From NCBI GenBank assembly GCA_958450325.1, contig OY288259.1, positions 59,980,987 to 60,044,986 of the forward strand: 64,000 nt of DNA, in the 5' to 3' direction. Positions 1 to 12,788 of the stretch are shown piece by piece (the first letter of the stretch is position 1; the number at the start of each line of letters is the position of its first letter). The notes beneath the pieces were generated by a model. The model saw nothing but the letters and a program-made list of their open reading frames with translations. It did no database searches and was not told where the DNA came from. The DNA is from Agrostemma githago (taxonomy: Eukaryota; Streptophyta; Magnoliopsida; Caryophyllales; Caryophyllaceae). The position numbers and the translations under genes are program-made.

Positions 1-1491
1 GGATTTGTTGAATGCGAAAAGAGTGCCTGAAGTGTTGTCAAATGGATCAAACAGCTCGTATGTTGCGCTGTTATCATTACGGACTATCAGTAAAGGATAG
101 GGATGGTTAGGTCGCTGCCATTCCGTGATAGGGCATACCTCGTGGAGTCTCTTACAAGTCACACCAACATTCCTGTAATCGAAGTAATTCAGACGCTTTG
201 TTATTGATTCTAACACGTCGACAGGGAGTTGTAACAACAAACTAGTCGTATCCTCGTCCGCTTGCTCTTCAATAATTTGCTCTGCCTCTCTTTCTTCATT
301 CATCATCTTCACTTGCTTTATTCCTTCCCATTCCGGAAACAACCTTTGGTGATTGGAGGGCATAAAGCAATTGCGAGAACTATAAGAAGCAGAAGAAGAT
401 GATTGAAAAGGCGGCAACAAAATAGTGTAAGTATCATCTCGTAGATTGTATGAATAGATTTTTGGGATGCCATTCCGAACCAAATATACACAATTTTCTT
501 GTATGAATCTGCCTCGGTCGGCCCAACACCAGGTGCAACTCTCATTGCATATTAAAAAAGCTCCATTGCTCGGAAGAGACTCGACTCTGATCCACTCCAT
601 CTCCGACAAATCTAGTCTCCAAACCAACACCTTTATGATATCAATGTTTATGTAATCATCGTTGTCGGCCAGAAACATCAAACTAATATAATAGAAGACA
701 CCACAACACTCACCCATTCTATTGAATTCTCTATGAGTCTCGAAATACTTGATATGTAAGTCTGGAAAATCTATACCCGTTGCTTCTAATAAAGTGATTG
801 AACTGGAAACGGAACTGGAACTGGGTGTCGTCGTCACATTATTGAGTAGTAGTCGTGCTAATGTATGTCGGTATAATTTTTCATCGACTGGATTCTTGAA
901 ACGACCGTAGGCGTAGCCATATATAACCCCTACAACAACAAATGGTTTGGTTAATTCAACATCAGTAACTCCATCAAGCTCCAGACTTTGCTTCACCCAT
1001 CTACAATTATCGCTTATTACCGTAGGCCTGCAAGAACACAATATCCTTTCCTTGAAAAACAACACCAACGTGCATGTTTCGGGATTATGTTCAAGGTTTA
1101 AAGACTCCGTCAAGACGCAAGCTGAGGGCTCATCATCATCCTCTACTTCTTCAGGGGATAGTAGTGTCAACTCAGGGAGACGTAAAAATTGGGAGGTGAC
1201 AGGGTTCCAAAGGGAGTAGTCGGTGTAATTATCACGGTTTCTGAGGATGAACCAGCCTCGTTGCGAAGCCACAATGATGTTACGATGTAATTCAGGGATT
1301 GTTTTGATGTACGAACCCTTGCTGGTTTGGAATGTTTGTTTCTCGAGTCTATTAGACTTTTGATTCTCATGTGTCGAGATTAGCCATGGTACTTCTGCTA
1401 AGGGTGGCAGCTTATACTTCTCTTCCGCCTTTTCCTCCTCCTCCTCCTCCTCCATTAACGAACTTAACAATGCTTTCTCATTGTCTTCCAT
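1..1491 (-). CDS. F-box / DUF295 (KIB1-like) protein, partial, DUF295 - F-box - DUF295 layout
   Basis: An uninterrupted minus-strand frame of 497 codons runs from the ATG at 1491-1489 to the left edge, so the C-terminus lies outside. After an acidic run of Glu (about residues 14-24), residues 34-345 look like a DUF295 domain: PWLIS near 34, a G-W-F-I-L strand followed by YSLWNP around 79-97, and a C-terminal WRLDLSEMEWIRVESL block around 291-306. An F-box-like segment follows at about 419-457 (LQLPVDVLESITKRL, then CKRLHEVCP) and a new DUF295 start at about 458-497 (PLLIV...YELFDPFDNTSGTLF). F-box proteins normally recruit targets to SCF ubiquitin ligases, with the F-box at the N-terminus; a DUF295-like domain ahead of it suggests a fused tandem pair. 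No intron is needed. Family confidence is good; the exact end and any function are unknown. Confidence 0.8.
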   Translation of the reverse strand, partial: MEDNEKALLSSLMEEEEEEEKAEEKYKLPPLAEVPWLISTHENQKSNRLEKQTFQTSKGSYIKTIPELHRNIIVASQRGWFILRNRDNYTDYSLWNPVTSQFLRLPELTLLSPEEVEDDDEPSACVLTESLNLEHNPETCTLVLFFKERILCSCRPTVISDNCRWVKQSLELDGVTDVELTKPFVVVGVIYGYAYGRFKNPVDEKLYRHTLARLLLNNVTTTPSSSSVSSSITLLEATGIDFPDLHIKYFETHREFNRMGECCGVFYYISLMFLADNDDYINIDIIKVLVWRLDLSEMEWIRVESLPSNGAFLICNESCTWCWADRGRFIQENCVYLVRNGIPKIYSYNLRDDTYTILLPPFQSSSSASYSSRNCFMPSNHQRLFPEWEGIKQVKMMNEEREAEQIIEEQADEDTTSLLLQLPVDVLESITKRLNYFDYRNVGVTCKRLHEVCPITEWQRPNHPYPLLIVRNDNSATYELFDPFDNTSGTLFAFNKS

Positions 1492-2184
1492 ATTCTTAAT
1501 CTTTCTGTAATCACTTGCTTTGATCGAATTGGACTAATTAATTATTAATCAACCTAATATATTTGTATTACAACTTACCATATTCACTGTTCCTACAATA
1601 TTATTTTATTGCGTTTCCTAAATCTAGAAAGATATACTTCCTCCGATTGCCTAGTTGGGAAGGACTCCATAAGCCTAAACTATCTCAGGATTAGGAAATT
1701 CTTGTTTCAGACGGGTAAGTTTTTAACATGAATTAGAAAAATCCATCAAAAGTGTAAGATTTTTATGTGAATTAAGAAAATTTAGGTGATCTATTACATG
1801 GTCAGTTTCAACTGAACTTCTAAAAAATTACCATAAAATTGCGAAATACTCGATACTTGAATAATATAAGGTGGGAATATACCGTCAATTTCGAACTGTT
1901 TCATGAATTACAGATACAGATGATTTTACTACTGCAACAAACTACAAAGAGATACTCGTATCTTCTGCTATTACAACAACACACTTGAAGTTTGCTAACA
2001 CATTATTATTTCACCTCAAGTGTATGTTGGGGGAGTAGAGTAGATAACAAAATTCCTCGATGCACGAATACATAAACAGCAATCATCCTGTCGATATAAT
2101 TACCAGAAACTTATCGATTATTACTACTCGTCTAACAGCTTCGTGAAAGATGGATAAACTTACATACATGAGCATTCTTTTTTT
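1492..2184. other. Spacer between two minus-strand genes
   Basis: AT-rich sequence with no convincing ORF. It should hold the promoter of the F-box/DUF295 gene on its left and the 3' untranslated region of the coiled-coil gene on its right. No repeat or RNA gene was recognised. Confidence 0.5.
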
Positions 2185-5100
2185 TCATATCTTCTGCTTT
2201 AAGACTTGCTTTAGTTGGATCTTCTGGCTCTCCATCCTCGCTTCAAGGAGTTTATTCTTTAAACTGTTCTTCTGCGCTCCACGAGGCCATTCGATGCAAC
2301 CCTTCATCCCCCTATTAATATGTGGATTCCCATTCTCGGGTGAGCTCCATCCAACCATGTCTAATGAGTCGATCACAACTCCGCCTTTACCTGACCCACG
2401 ATCGGGTGACATTGTGGCCCCGTTAGAAAGCCTTCCTCCCTTGACGCCATCAACGGAAATTATCTTGCAGCTATCCCCGTTATTGTTGTTATGGCCCGAT
2501 CTCCAAAGCCTTGATATCGATTTCACCTTTCTTGAAGGTTTCGAGGGAACCGAGCAAACTACATTGATTTCAGTAATCGGTGTCTCATCACCACCACCAC
2601 CACCCCGCTCTTCCCATTCCGTGCAACTACCTGATGCATTACTATCCCGACACATCCTATTGACCGACATAAGGCTTCCCTCGTGTGAATAACTTGACCC
2701 ACGGTCTTCTACTTGACTCACGGTTTCCCATCCACTCCCGTCATCGTCCATGTCACCACTCTGGTACGACGCATACATGTTTGAAAGCCTGTGCATGTCT
2801 TTGCCATGGCTGTTAATTTCGGGACTGACAGCTCTTACTTTGGATGCATGGCTAGCGTGGCTTGAAGGGCTGTACTCGGCACATTCTTCAATCTCTCTTT
2901 CATTCATTTCCGCCATGGCCATTTCTTCGACGACTGCAAATATGTCATCCGGGTTCGAAGGTTCGTATTTGAACTCTTTGATGTCTTGGACATTCATCGA
3001 TTTAGCAGCTCGGTGAAGCAATTCGGCTTCTCTAAGTTCGTTTCCATCTAAGGCAACTCCCTTTGACTTGAGAAAAATTTCGAGCTTTTCGACTAGATAG
3101 TTCATTTGTGAATACTTTTGATCAAGAGCTACTTTGGCATCAACGAGTTTCATCTGAACACGCTCCTCTCGCCATACCTCGGCCATTTGTAACATCTTCC
3201 TCTCGTCTTCAACCTCTTCTTGAATCCTCATGCACTCCTTTTTAAGTGAATCGACTTCCGCCTTGTCCTCACCGATTTCCTTTGCAAGCTCATCACATAC
3301 TTCCTCGATCAACACCCGCGCCTTCCTCTCCTTCTCATAGTCCTGCATATATCTCTTCGCAGACACCTTCACTTCCGCCAGCTCGTTGACCAGCTTCGAG
3401 TTGACTATTTCTAGTCTCTGTCTACCCTTCCTTTCCCTGTTCAAATCGCATTTAATATCATCGATTATTGCTCGGACTTTTTCATGCTCTCGACTACGCC
3501 ACGCTGCCCTTTCCTCACTCAGTTTCTTCAAAAAGTGTTCGACTTTCTTCTTTGACGACCGCCTCTCCACTTCTAACTTCTCTATACGTGCCCGAGCCTG
3601 CTCAAGTTCGGCTTCAAGACCAGAGATCATCGCGGCATTTGCTTTTTTGTCGAGTAACTTTGTGTTATCCGGCTTTTCATCCAACGGTTTTAAATCAACA
3701 GGATCCCATTTCGTCGCCCCCTCCATTGCATAATTCACATATTGGAACGGAGACTGCCGCTAACATACACGAACATGAAAATGAAACCCATCCATCATTA
3801 GATCACGCATAAAAACTCACATCACCATAGAATAATTATGTTGCCACAAAGGGTCCAAACTCGAGGCATATTCATATCTCAAAGTCTCATCTTAGACCGA
3901 CTCATAATAATTAAAGTATTGCGAGATTAATAGTAATTTGAACATTCAAGCTAAAGTCACATACCTCACAAAGATATTGATTGCTGGGACCGTTAACGGA
4001 ACCAGGACTCCTAAGTGGATCCTTAACCTCAGAACCACAATCTCTGTTACGATGATGACATGATAATTGTTCAACGCCATGGTCAAGTCCTGGCTGCAGA
4101 GACAGCCAAATAAACCGAGTCAATACTTGTTTCATAGCACTAACGACAAAAGCTTGAGAAATTATAGATTCACTAAATTTCACAGAATGATCGTCATTGC
4201 CCTATTCCACCTTTAACATCATCAGTTCATCACAAACACAGCAATGATGAAGAAGTCCCGACATGAAAGATAACATTCGACCCCAATCACTCTCTTTGTT
4301 TCGTGAATATTTCAGTGTTTGACCACATTGACGGTTTTAGACAACGATTCATGTCATCAAACCCTAAATCATTGTGTCATCACACCCAAAATAACTCCCC
4401 TGCATTCACTGCTAGGCCATCCCTGTCCTTATACACCGGAAATTAAAACTACTGTACTACGAGTCATTCACAGAGAGCTTAAATGCAACTGCTATGAACA
4501 TTAACAAACATCCAACAACCATTACTACACCCACAAGGACACCTCGATTTCTACTCTCCACATAAAACCGATAATAAATCGTTCAATGAACATATAATTA
4601 TAACATCAGTGTTCCAATGACAGACAGTATGTACCCATTTTTTATCACATTAATTGATACAAATTACTAGTTAAACTTCAATCAAGGGCTAATACGAATT
4701 TCTATTTGACCCGTTTTTAAGGTTAAATCGTCTCACTTTAATCGTCTATACTGTAATGCGACTTAGTCTAGAAAGAATGAGAGACCGTCTTTTTTAAAAT
4801 CGTACCCTAAGAAAAATAATAGATGATATATTAGCTTCATTATGTGTGATTTCATGAAACGACAAAAAAGACAAAGCAAACCTTGGAAAAGAGTAAGAGC
4901 AAGTTGAGATCTTGAGACTCAAACAAATAATTTAAACACACCTTATACCCTAATCGATCTCCACCGCCACCACCGCCGCCGCCATCGCCACCGTCACCAC
5001 TATCTCCCATCCGCCATCGCCGTCGTCTCTCGCCACCACCACACTCCGCCGCGGCAGCGGCCTCAGTCTGCATCCGCCACAACACCGCCGCTATCCGCCG

Positions 5101-5364
5101 AGCCGAAACACCGCCTTTCTCTCTCCTGGGTTTCCTCAACTTCTCCTCGTCGTCCTCGTCCGCATGTCCGGCGACGGCGGATGTTTTGAAGTTCCAGTTG
5201 AGGAGAGGGGTGGCGGGACCGGCGGCGGCGGCGGAGGAGGAGGAGCGAGGGTTTCGAGGTTTGGTGATTTTACGGCGAGGGAGGGGTTTTTTGGGGAGGA
5301 GATCTGAGGGGGTGGGTTTCGAGGTGGAGGTGGAGGTGAGGTGGGTGTTTGAGGTGATCTTCAT
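2185..5364 (-). CDS. Coiled-coil protein, USO1-like / BRANCHLESS TRICHOME-related family
   Basis: Three coding exons were assembled by eye: 5364-4942 (141 codons, donor AAG|GTGTGT), 4093-3965 (43 codons, acceptor CTGCAG|CCA, donor GAG|GTATGT) and 3753-2185 (acceptor GGCAG|TCT, stop at 2185-2187), all phase 0, giving 706 residues. The N-terminus is basic and Ser/Pro-rich with the family motif VSARRIAAVLWRMQ (about 86-99) and a poly-Gly tract. Exon 2 carries DPLRSPGSVNGP, and exon 3 opens with the conserved AMEGATKWDP. A long Lys/Glu-rich coiled coil follows (roughly 215-420), then an acidic/Ser-rich region and a basic C-terminal helix. The plant family is annotated as 'intracellular protein transport USO1-like' by coiled-coil similarity only; Arabidopsis BLT, a trichome-branching protein, is a relative. 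A single-frame translation of exon 3 would miss 189 N-terminal residues. The biochemical role is unknown. Confidence 0.82.
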
Positions 5365-5417
5365 TGGTTGAGGTTGTTGTTGTTGTTCTTCAGGTGGTGG
5401 TGGTGGTGGTCCGCCAT
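5361..5417 (-). promoter_or_regulatory. Upstream ORF overlapping the coiled-coil gene start by ATGA
   Basis: An 18-codon ORF starts at the ATG 5417-5415 and encodes a His-rich then Asn-rich peptide (MADHHHHHLKNNNNNLNQ). Its TGA (5363-5361) overlaps the main ATG (5364-5362) as ATGA. The arrangement would allow termination-reinitiation or leaky scanning. It lies on the predicted 5' leader, but the transcript start is not known. Confidence 0.5.
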
Positions 5418-5792
5418 TGATGAAGGTGAAGCTTGGAGCTTTGTTGATTCAGTGAGGAAGAAGATGAAGATGATTGGGGATTTTGTTTTCAAGTTTGAGA
5501 GGGAGGGAGTGAAAAGGGAGATGAAGTGTGTAAATGAAAAGGTAGGGGTCAACGGATAGTTGAGGGAGGAGAGGGCATTGGATTCCGTGGTTCATGGACA
5601 TGAAACGATGTCGTTTTACTCAAAATTATTTGGATTCAATATTTTTTATATTTTTTTTTAGGAAAAATTAATTATTTTTATAAGGTGATTAATGAAATTA
5701 AATTGAACTATCGATTATTATTATTACTAATTATATTAAGGTGATTAATGTTTGTGGTGTCTTGGATTGTGTAGTGCTTGTTGTTTTTACTA

Positions 5793-5997
5793 CTTCATCT
5801 GTTCCAATCGATTTTATACGTATACTTTTTGAATATTATTCACAAGTTAGAAAAATTTCAATATAACTTCTAATACAGAACATTATCAATTTTTTATAAA
5901 TTTTGGTAATATGTAACTAAAGCTATGGAGAAAAGGAAACGAGTATTGACGTACGTGCATAAAACAAATATAAAGAATTGATTGGAACAGATGAAGC
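5793..5997. mobile_element. Stowaway-like MITE
   Basis: About 205 bp are bounded by inverted CTTCATCTGTTCCAATC and GATTGGAACAGATGAAG, with TA on the left side. TIR style and size fit mariner-type Stowaway MITEs. There is no coding capacity. Confidence 0.6.
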
Positions 5998-6000
5998 ATG

Positions 6001-7448
6001 TAAAAGTTCTTTTTTGCTTATTGGTTGTCTCATTTTTGTTTGGTTTAGTCTAGAGGTTCATTTAAGCTAATTTTAGTTCATTTCAATTTATAGTGTTGCG
6101 AAAAGGACATAAAAAGAAGTGATACGATGGAACGCATAGCCTCATACCGACGATTGACATGCCTCCAAATCTCCAATACATAGAAATTTCCTACAACTTG
6201 GAAATCGAACCCTACAAGTGGTAATTTTTGAAATAATATTGTGGATAATAATGCTCGTGTCTAATCTTACCTACACTTTCGACTTGTTATAGTGTACGAG
6301 TACATTTATTTTACGGTACTAGCTAGTAATAATAGTTGTAAGTTTTTATTTTGTTAATAGGTAAGATGACTTTCGAGAATCCAAAATGTTTCCTTTCCTC
6401 CCGACAAAAACACAAAACTCAATTTGGCAAAAGAAACACATGGCCGAAGTCTTGATTTTGACCGAGATATTTGTATTGATTGTCAATCTAACACAGTTTA
6501 ATCTTGGTATATAGTATATGAATAATATCGATATGAAAGGTAGTAAAATATTGTCATTGTAATCTTTATAGCATTCGTAATTCTATGGTGAATACTGAAT
6601 CATGTCATGAGTCATAGCCGAGACCACCTCATTACATCGATAACTTGGTCATGAACAACTGTGTCAATGCTTAAAACTATAGATCGACAATATTATTTGA
6701 GTATTTATGAAACCTAACAAGCTAAGAAAGGAAGAACATGTAGTAACAAATCACATAACGATTGAAGTAGCATGTGACTCCGGTTAGTTCAATTACAAGA
6801 AAACAGATTATACAAATCATCCTATGCAGATTTCAGGTTGAATTAGATTATACTCCTACAAATCTATCGTGTGCAAGTCTCAAACTGAGTACTAGTACAT
6901 TATTTTCAATGGAGGGTACGATTATTTCCTTTATTTTTTATTTCATCCACGAAAATGTTCTCATTTTTATTTCAATCCGTGAGATATAATAATCAAATGA
7001 GAACATTTTTTCGGGATAAAAGAGTATTTATATTCCGTAGTATTTTATTTTGAAACCATCATTTAAGATGACGGGAGTGTATCATTAAACAAAATGATCC
7101 ATTCATTGGGAAACGTGGGAACAAAAATGAGCATGGTCAGAAGTGCGTAGGTTAGAGCACGAGCGATATGGGTAGTGGCGAAATAGTTTACCACTCCTAT
7201 AATACACATCTTTCTTTCTAACGAAATTATTTATTCATAGGTCGAGTATTTATCCATTTAGATAAAAAAATTATTATTTTGTAGGAACACCGTTTTGTTC
7301 AGTGATACAAAATAATACTCCCTCCTTCTTCTCGAATAAGTCCATATTCATTTTTGGATATTTTTTTGGATTAGTTTCATTTCTTTTTAAGGAAATATTT
7401 TTATCTTTATTTCTCTCTCATCACATGCATCATATCATCACAATCCTC
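6001..7448. other. AT-rich spacer without recognised genes
   Basis: Only short, low-complexity ORFs are present. Several TACTCCGT/ACGGAGTA-like words (e.g. near 7030 and 7313) look like worn MITE ends. Nothing else could be named. Confidence 0.4.
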
Positions 7449-7773
7449 TTAAGCCTTGTTTGGTTGCCTCTTAAGATCATGGGAAGTTGAGGTAGAACTT
7501 CCCATAAATTGCAAAATATTGAAGTTGTTTGTTTGCCTCAACTTCCTATATATGGAGGAAGTAGAACTTCCGGGGAATTAACTTCCTACATAAATGCAGG
7601 AAGTTGCTTACCGACATCCCTTTCGGTAATTTGCAATTCCCATGAATTGAGTTCCCACATAGGCAACCAAACATTTTTTAGAATTTCCCGTGAATTAGGA
7701 ACGGGAATTTATTTCGCATGCTTTTCTACTTCCCATGAATTTCCACTTCCCGCATCAACCAAACGAGGCCTTA
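7449..7773. mobile_element. Tourist-like (PIF/Harbinger) MITE with TTA target duplication
   Basis: A 319-bp element (7452-7770) starts AGCCTTGTTTGGTTG and ends CAACCAAACGAGGCC, inverted copies of a GGCCTTGTTTGGTT-type end. TTA flanks it on both sides (7449-7451 and 7771-7773). The interior repeats short CTTCCCATGAATT-like words. A 94-codon ORF inside is not a plausible gene. Confidence 0.75.
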
Positions 7774-10304
7774 CTTTTTCACTTAATAATTAATCATTAT
7801 AACAATACGGCAGATAACTCGTTTTAGAAGAGACTAAGGAGCTCGTACAATAGCGCGCTCGTCGTTTACGTCTGCAATGTGCATGACACTTAGTATTATA
7901 TAAACGTATGTATGTAAGTAAATTTGGGAGTATCTGATGGTCTCTCATCTTGTGTTGCGCATCCAGGAGGAGAGATCTGTACACACTATATTTATCGTTT
8001 TAATTTCTCCACCATTTGTTCTTGTACTTTAGCCTGTTTGGAAGGGCATCCAAGGTACATCCCACGTGCCTGTGCCTCCCCTTATTTTTAGAGTCCCATT
8101 TTAGTCCTAAGCTAGCCCTACTCCTGCTACTTGGATAGGGTCGGGTTGAGCCAGGTTACCGATTTGGATCTGGTTAGTATATTTCATCGTCATGACACCA
8201 TATCATGTTCATTGTCGTAGTAATGGTGTTATCGGTGTGCAATGATTGATTGAACCTCAACCAACTTTTAAAACATTTTAACAATCGGATCTTAATATTT
8301 TAGTAATCGTATGTCATAAGTCTCTTGATAGAGCGTTGTACAATAATGAGGTGACACAAACAAAACTTAGCTAACTACCTCTATAATCGTGTGAAAGGTT
8401 TGTTATTAATGCTATTGAAACACGGTATTTTTTGAGTTTTTGTGATATATATAGAAATATAAATAAATGTAATGTTTGTATAATCCATGCATGTACACTC
8501 TCCATCTTCATCAATAGTTATTTTCAATTAAATTAAGTTCGATTAAAAGTAAAACATTGGTCATGACCTAGTTGGCTAGTTATGACGACATTGTTTGGAG
8601 ATGGTCTTAGAATTCAGATTGATTATCCCATATAATCCATATCAGATCATGAACTTCTATCATGTCTTAACTTTGTACGAAGTATCTTCTATATATGCAA
8701 ATGTCAACTATCTTGTTCGATAAACTTATGATCAATAGCAGAGTACTTGTGAGTCATGATCAGGGATTTGGACCTTATTAACGTTTTATTCACCCTTACG
8801 ATTCCCATCGAAAAAATAAATAAAAATAAAAATAAAAAAATAGTATCCTATATTACACGCAATATTTTTACAATAATAATAATAGGTCACTCACATTCAC
8901 ATGTAAAGTAGGAAACCTCAAAGCCGACCTTGACATGGGATATCCCGTGTACAATCTCCTCTTTAAATAGAGAAGGACCCCTTTATTTAAAGGAAGGTGA
9001 ACCAATGAATACTTTCACAATATGCAGTCTACTACTCGTACGTCAACTTTTTTTTTTAAAACGAATTAGATCATTTCATTAATAAAAAGTTATACGACAT
9101 CCATCATTTATATCGAAATTGAACGGATACAATATTATAAAATTTGAGTGAAATAAATTCTCGTTAAAACAAAGATCTCTCACTATAATATAAGAGGGTC
9201 TACGGATCTGTTTTGACGAGAATCAATTTCTCTAATCTAATAGATTGTAACCGCTGATCTGACATAAATTGAGATACCACATGATGAACGATTATGGTAC
9301 CGATCTTCCGCGTCCTCTCCACTATAATAGATTCAACATCTCTCCTAAAAGATAGAACGAAACTCATCAATTGATGGGGGCGAAACTCTCCAAAAGAAGA
9401 GGACTTATTATAACTATAATACTAATATTAAAACAATGATTTTTTTTTTGGAGGTTAGGTTTTTTTGAGAGGAGGAAGAAGGGTTTAGAGAATATTTGGG
9501 GATGTAGATTTCGTACGTTAACCTATGAAAGTGTGAATCTAGTTGTTATTTCGGATATTAGTGATTAAATTCTTATACTATACATTTTGGATTGTACGTG
9601 AGTCTGAGCCCGAGTTCGTTATATGTAGACATTTTCTTAGTAACGTACACATGGTTAAACCTGAACACTAGGCCAGGTCGATCTCAAAGAACCAGGCACC
9701 GGTCCAACCCGCTTAATTGGCCTGGCTCAGTCCATACAAAGAATTGTTAATGTGTTTTTGTTTTAGGGTGGATCGAGTTGGACCGAGATGGTATAAGTGT
9801 ATAACTTGGGCCGACCGAGTTGACATAGTTTTCCCCAAAAGTATGGGTTGGACCATGCTGGACCGTGTAAGTGTAACCCATACTTTTGAGCACCTCTACC
9901 CGCACCGGCTTTGAATCTTTGATGAAGACATTGTATTTATTTTGATAAATTGTTGTATGAGACCGTTCTAAGTGATCGGGTTGACCCATTACAACATAAA
10001 CATAGCCCAATAATTATAATACAGGACGAGTTCAGAAGAGGGAAAGCCCACTTCAAAAAGAAAGGTAGGATGTTTGGCCCAATTCAACTCGATCTCTTTA
10101 ATCTTTATGAGCAAAACACAAATTATTTGGTATGATTACGTTGTAGAGAGTACGTAGTATGTACGGAGTAATACTTAAAGATTCTCATAAGCTAAAAGCT
10201 CAACTATCTTCATAACTTTTCGTCATTAAATGATAATCTTCACCTTTAATTTGGATGATTTCTTGCAATATTGCATGGTGTACGTGGATTAGTTACTTTT
10301 TATT
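7774..10304. other. Spacer with no gene recognised
   Basis: Low-complexity, AT-rich sequence. Around 9770-9870 a short stretch folds back on itself: GTATGGGTTGGACCATGCTGGACC is followed at 9875-9890 by CCCATACTTTTGAGC, opposite CAAAAGTATGGG. Short ORFs here have no recognisable domain. Confidence 0.4.
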
Positions 10305-10780
10305 CGTAGTACCAGTGACGGACCTAGGATTTTCTCCCTAGAGGGCACAAAAAAAGATTCCGACATTTTTTAAGTTTATAAATTACTTCATATTTTACGC
10401 TATTATTTTCTCTATAAATTAATCCACATTTTACGTTATTATTTTCTTTATAATACTTGAAAGTTTTGAAAAATAGTTTAGATATAATACAAATCTTCCA
10501 ATGATATGTAACATAAAGTAGAAGGTGATAAAGTTGGTTGCATTGACAATATTTCATACAAGTGACTCGGGTTTGAATTCCTTTATCTACGCATTTATCT
10601 TTTGAAAAGTTACAAAATAATTTAACAAGTAAAATATCATTAACAAGGCTCGATCACAAGGCAAATGACCAAACCAACTCATCAACACCCATCAAACTGA
10701 TATTGCAAATGGATTGAATCTATTTGTTTCAAACATTGTCGGGGGCCCGGGACCCCCCGGGGTCCGCCCCTGCGTAGTAC
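10305..10780. mobile_element. hAT-type non-autonomous element with 8-bp target duplication
   Basis: A 460-bp element spans 10313-10772. It starts CAGTGACGGACCTAGG and ends CCGGGGTCCGCCCCTG, imperfect inverted repeats of the CAGTGGCGGA type. Perfect 8-bp direct repeats CGTAGTAC flank it (10305-10312 and 10773-10780). The right subterminal region is a strong G/C palindrome. No transposase is encoded. Confidence 0.85.
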
Positions 10781-11334
10781 ACAATATTTTATTGCATGCA
10801 GTAGTCAATGTGTCATTCCATGTATGGTGTGACACACAGAATGAGACACGAAAATGGGACAGAAATCTGCACTGATACAATATTATTTATAGATTTCTAC
10901 TATATAATTGATAACACATTAATTTTTAAGATTTATCATCACAGAGTTTTGATTTGAGAAAATGAGATTTTAGACCAAATTAAAAGATTGTGTAATTAGT
11001 ACTCCGTGTAATATACGAAGTATTTTTTCTACCACGAGCTGGAAGATATTTTGTCAAATAATTTTGATAAAAAATACTCGTAGTTATTTTTTAATAAAAC
11101 TCATAAAAGTATTGTGGAATAGTACTATCAATAGTTTTGTTGTATACAAAATATATGTCAAATAGTATGTACTTGAATAAGAGTAGTATTAGTGAAAGAT
11201 TTGACTATATATTGTTTATGAATGTATATCAAATACATTTCATTTGAATTTATACTAAAATAATTTGTTTATTTTTACGACTTTTCGTCTAAATTGGTAA
11301 GAACTGATGATAAGATTTGACAATATATTATTTA

Positions 11335-12462
11335 TTAATTATTGAGTTTTTTGTCAAAAGGCACCTAACATTTAGACCTTTTGCAAAAAAAGGCACCTAT
11401 AGTTTTTTTTTTGCCCAAAAACACCTTAAATTTACATTTCTTTGTTAAAAGGCACCAAACACCAAATTCCGTCAAAAAACCGTCAATATTGACGGTTCTC
11501 ATCCTTTAATCTTTTTTTCTCAACTCTTAATCAACCTTCATCCCTTAATCAAACTCAATTAACATCTTCTTACCCTCTTTCTTTACATTACCTTTATTAT
11601 CTCACTTTCTCATCCCCTTTATTTTTCACAAGGCCAAAATATTTCTTTTTCCTTCCCAAAAAACTTAATTCCATCCAAAACCCCTTTTATTTTCCCCTTA
11701 ATTGAACCACACTTTTTTTTTTCTTCACTTTTGCATATTCTCAATTAAAATGGCATCTTTAAGTACTATACACATAAAAAATAAAATACAAATGGTTATT
11801 AAAACCAAAAATGAATTGACAAAAAAAATAACAAATGGTTACTCATAAATCACAAATTTGAACACAAACTAGTGTTCCTAGTTTCTTACAACAGAAATTT
11901 CAATTCAATAATAGCTCAAAAATTCGTCTAATAACCTCTAATACACATACTCCAAAATTATACCCGAAATTAAGGGTAAATAACATAAAAATAAAAATTG
12001 AATTAAAAAATTTAATTTGTTATTGATAACTTAATGATTACTTAAATGAAAAGTTATGATCGAAAACTAATCGATTGAGGAAAAACTTGGTGGTTATGAC
12101 TTAAATAATGGAGATTGATTGAGATGTATGCAAATGAAGAGTAGCTAGGAACGGGGGTTTAATTAAAAAATGAGTGTTGAATTAAGGAAAATGGTTGATT
12201 GGGTTTGATTAAGAAAAGATTGAATTTGATTAAGAAAGAAGGGTTGATTAAGAGAGAATGGTTGATTAAGAGATGAAGGAAGATGATTAAAAGAGGAGGA
12301 TCGTCAATATTAACGGTTTTTTGACGGAAATTGAGGTTTGGTGCCTTTCAACAAAAAAATGTAAATTTAAGGTGCTTTTGGACAAAAAATAAAACTATAG
12401 GTGCCTTTTTTACAGAATGCCTAAATGTTAGGTGTCTTTTGACAAAAAAACCCTTAATTATT
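11335..12462. mobile_element. Mutator-like non-autonomous element with long TIRs and 9-bp target duplication
   Basis: An 1110-bp element (11344-12453) has terminal inverted repeats of roughly 180 bp beginning GAGTTTTTTGTCAAAAGGCA on the left and, read inverted on the right, GGGTTTTTTTGTCAAAAGAC. The arms extend inward to a TTGACGGTTTTTTGACGGAA-like block. Perfect 9-bp repeats TTAATTATT flank it (11335-11343 and 12454-12462). Long TIRs plus a 9-bp duplication define Mutator-like elements. No transposase is visible. Confidence 0.87.
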
Positions 12463-12755
12463 ATACTCCATTGTTTATGAATTTATAGCAAACTTGTAAC
12501 AATTGAACAATGCATAAGATGATTCTATAACCTAGTTGTAACATTAAAAAGTGTTTTTTTAGGGCAAAAAAAAAAAAAAAAACAGAAATACGTAAGGCAT
12601 GCGGAATTACGTACGTACACAATGCGAAGGCAGATTCCATCGTTTGGAGTGTTCACACTACTCTACTCACTATGCTAATATTATGCATCCTATATATTCC
12701 GAAGATCCCTTGATACACTTGCATTCACACTTGATGTCGTCTTCAATACTTGTTT

Positions 12756-12757
<2 letters not shown>

Positions 12758-12788
<31 letters not shown>

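Noticed and set aside
2150..2692. 180-codon plus-strand ORF
   Set aside because: Antisense shadow of the coiled-coil gene exon 3; its Ser/Pro richness comes from the complementary codons.
9717..10010. Overlapping ORFs on both strands with YKCITWADRVD-like sequence
   Set aside because: Both arise from a short fold-back with GTATGGGTTGGACC words; no start context or domain.
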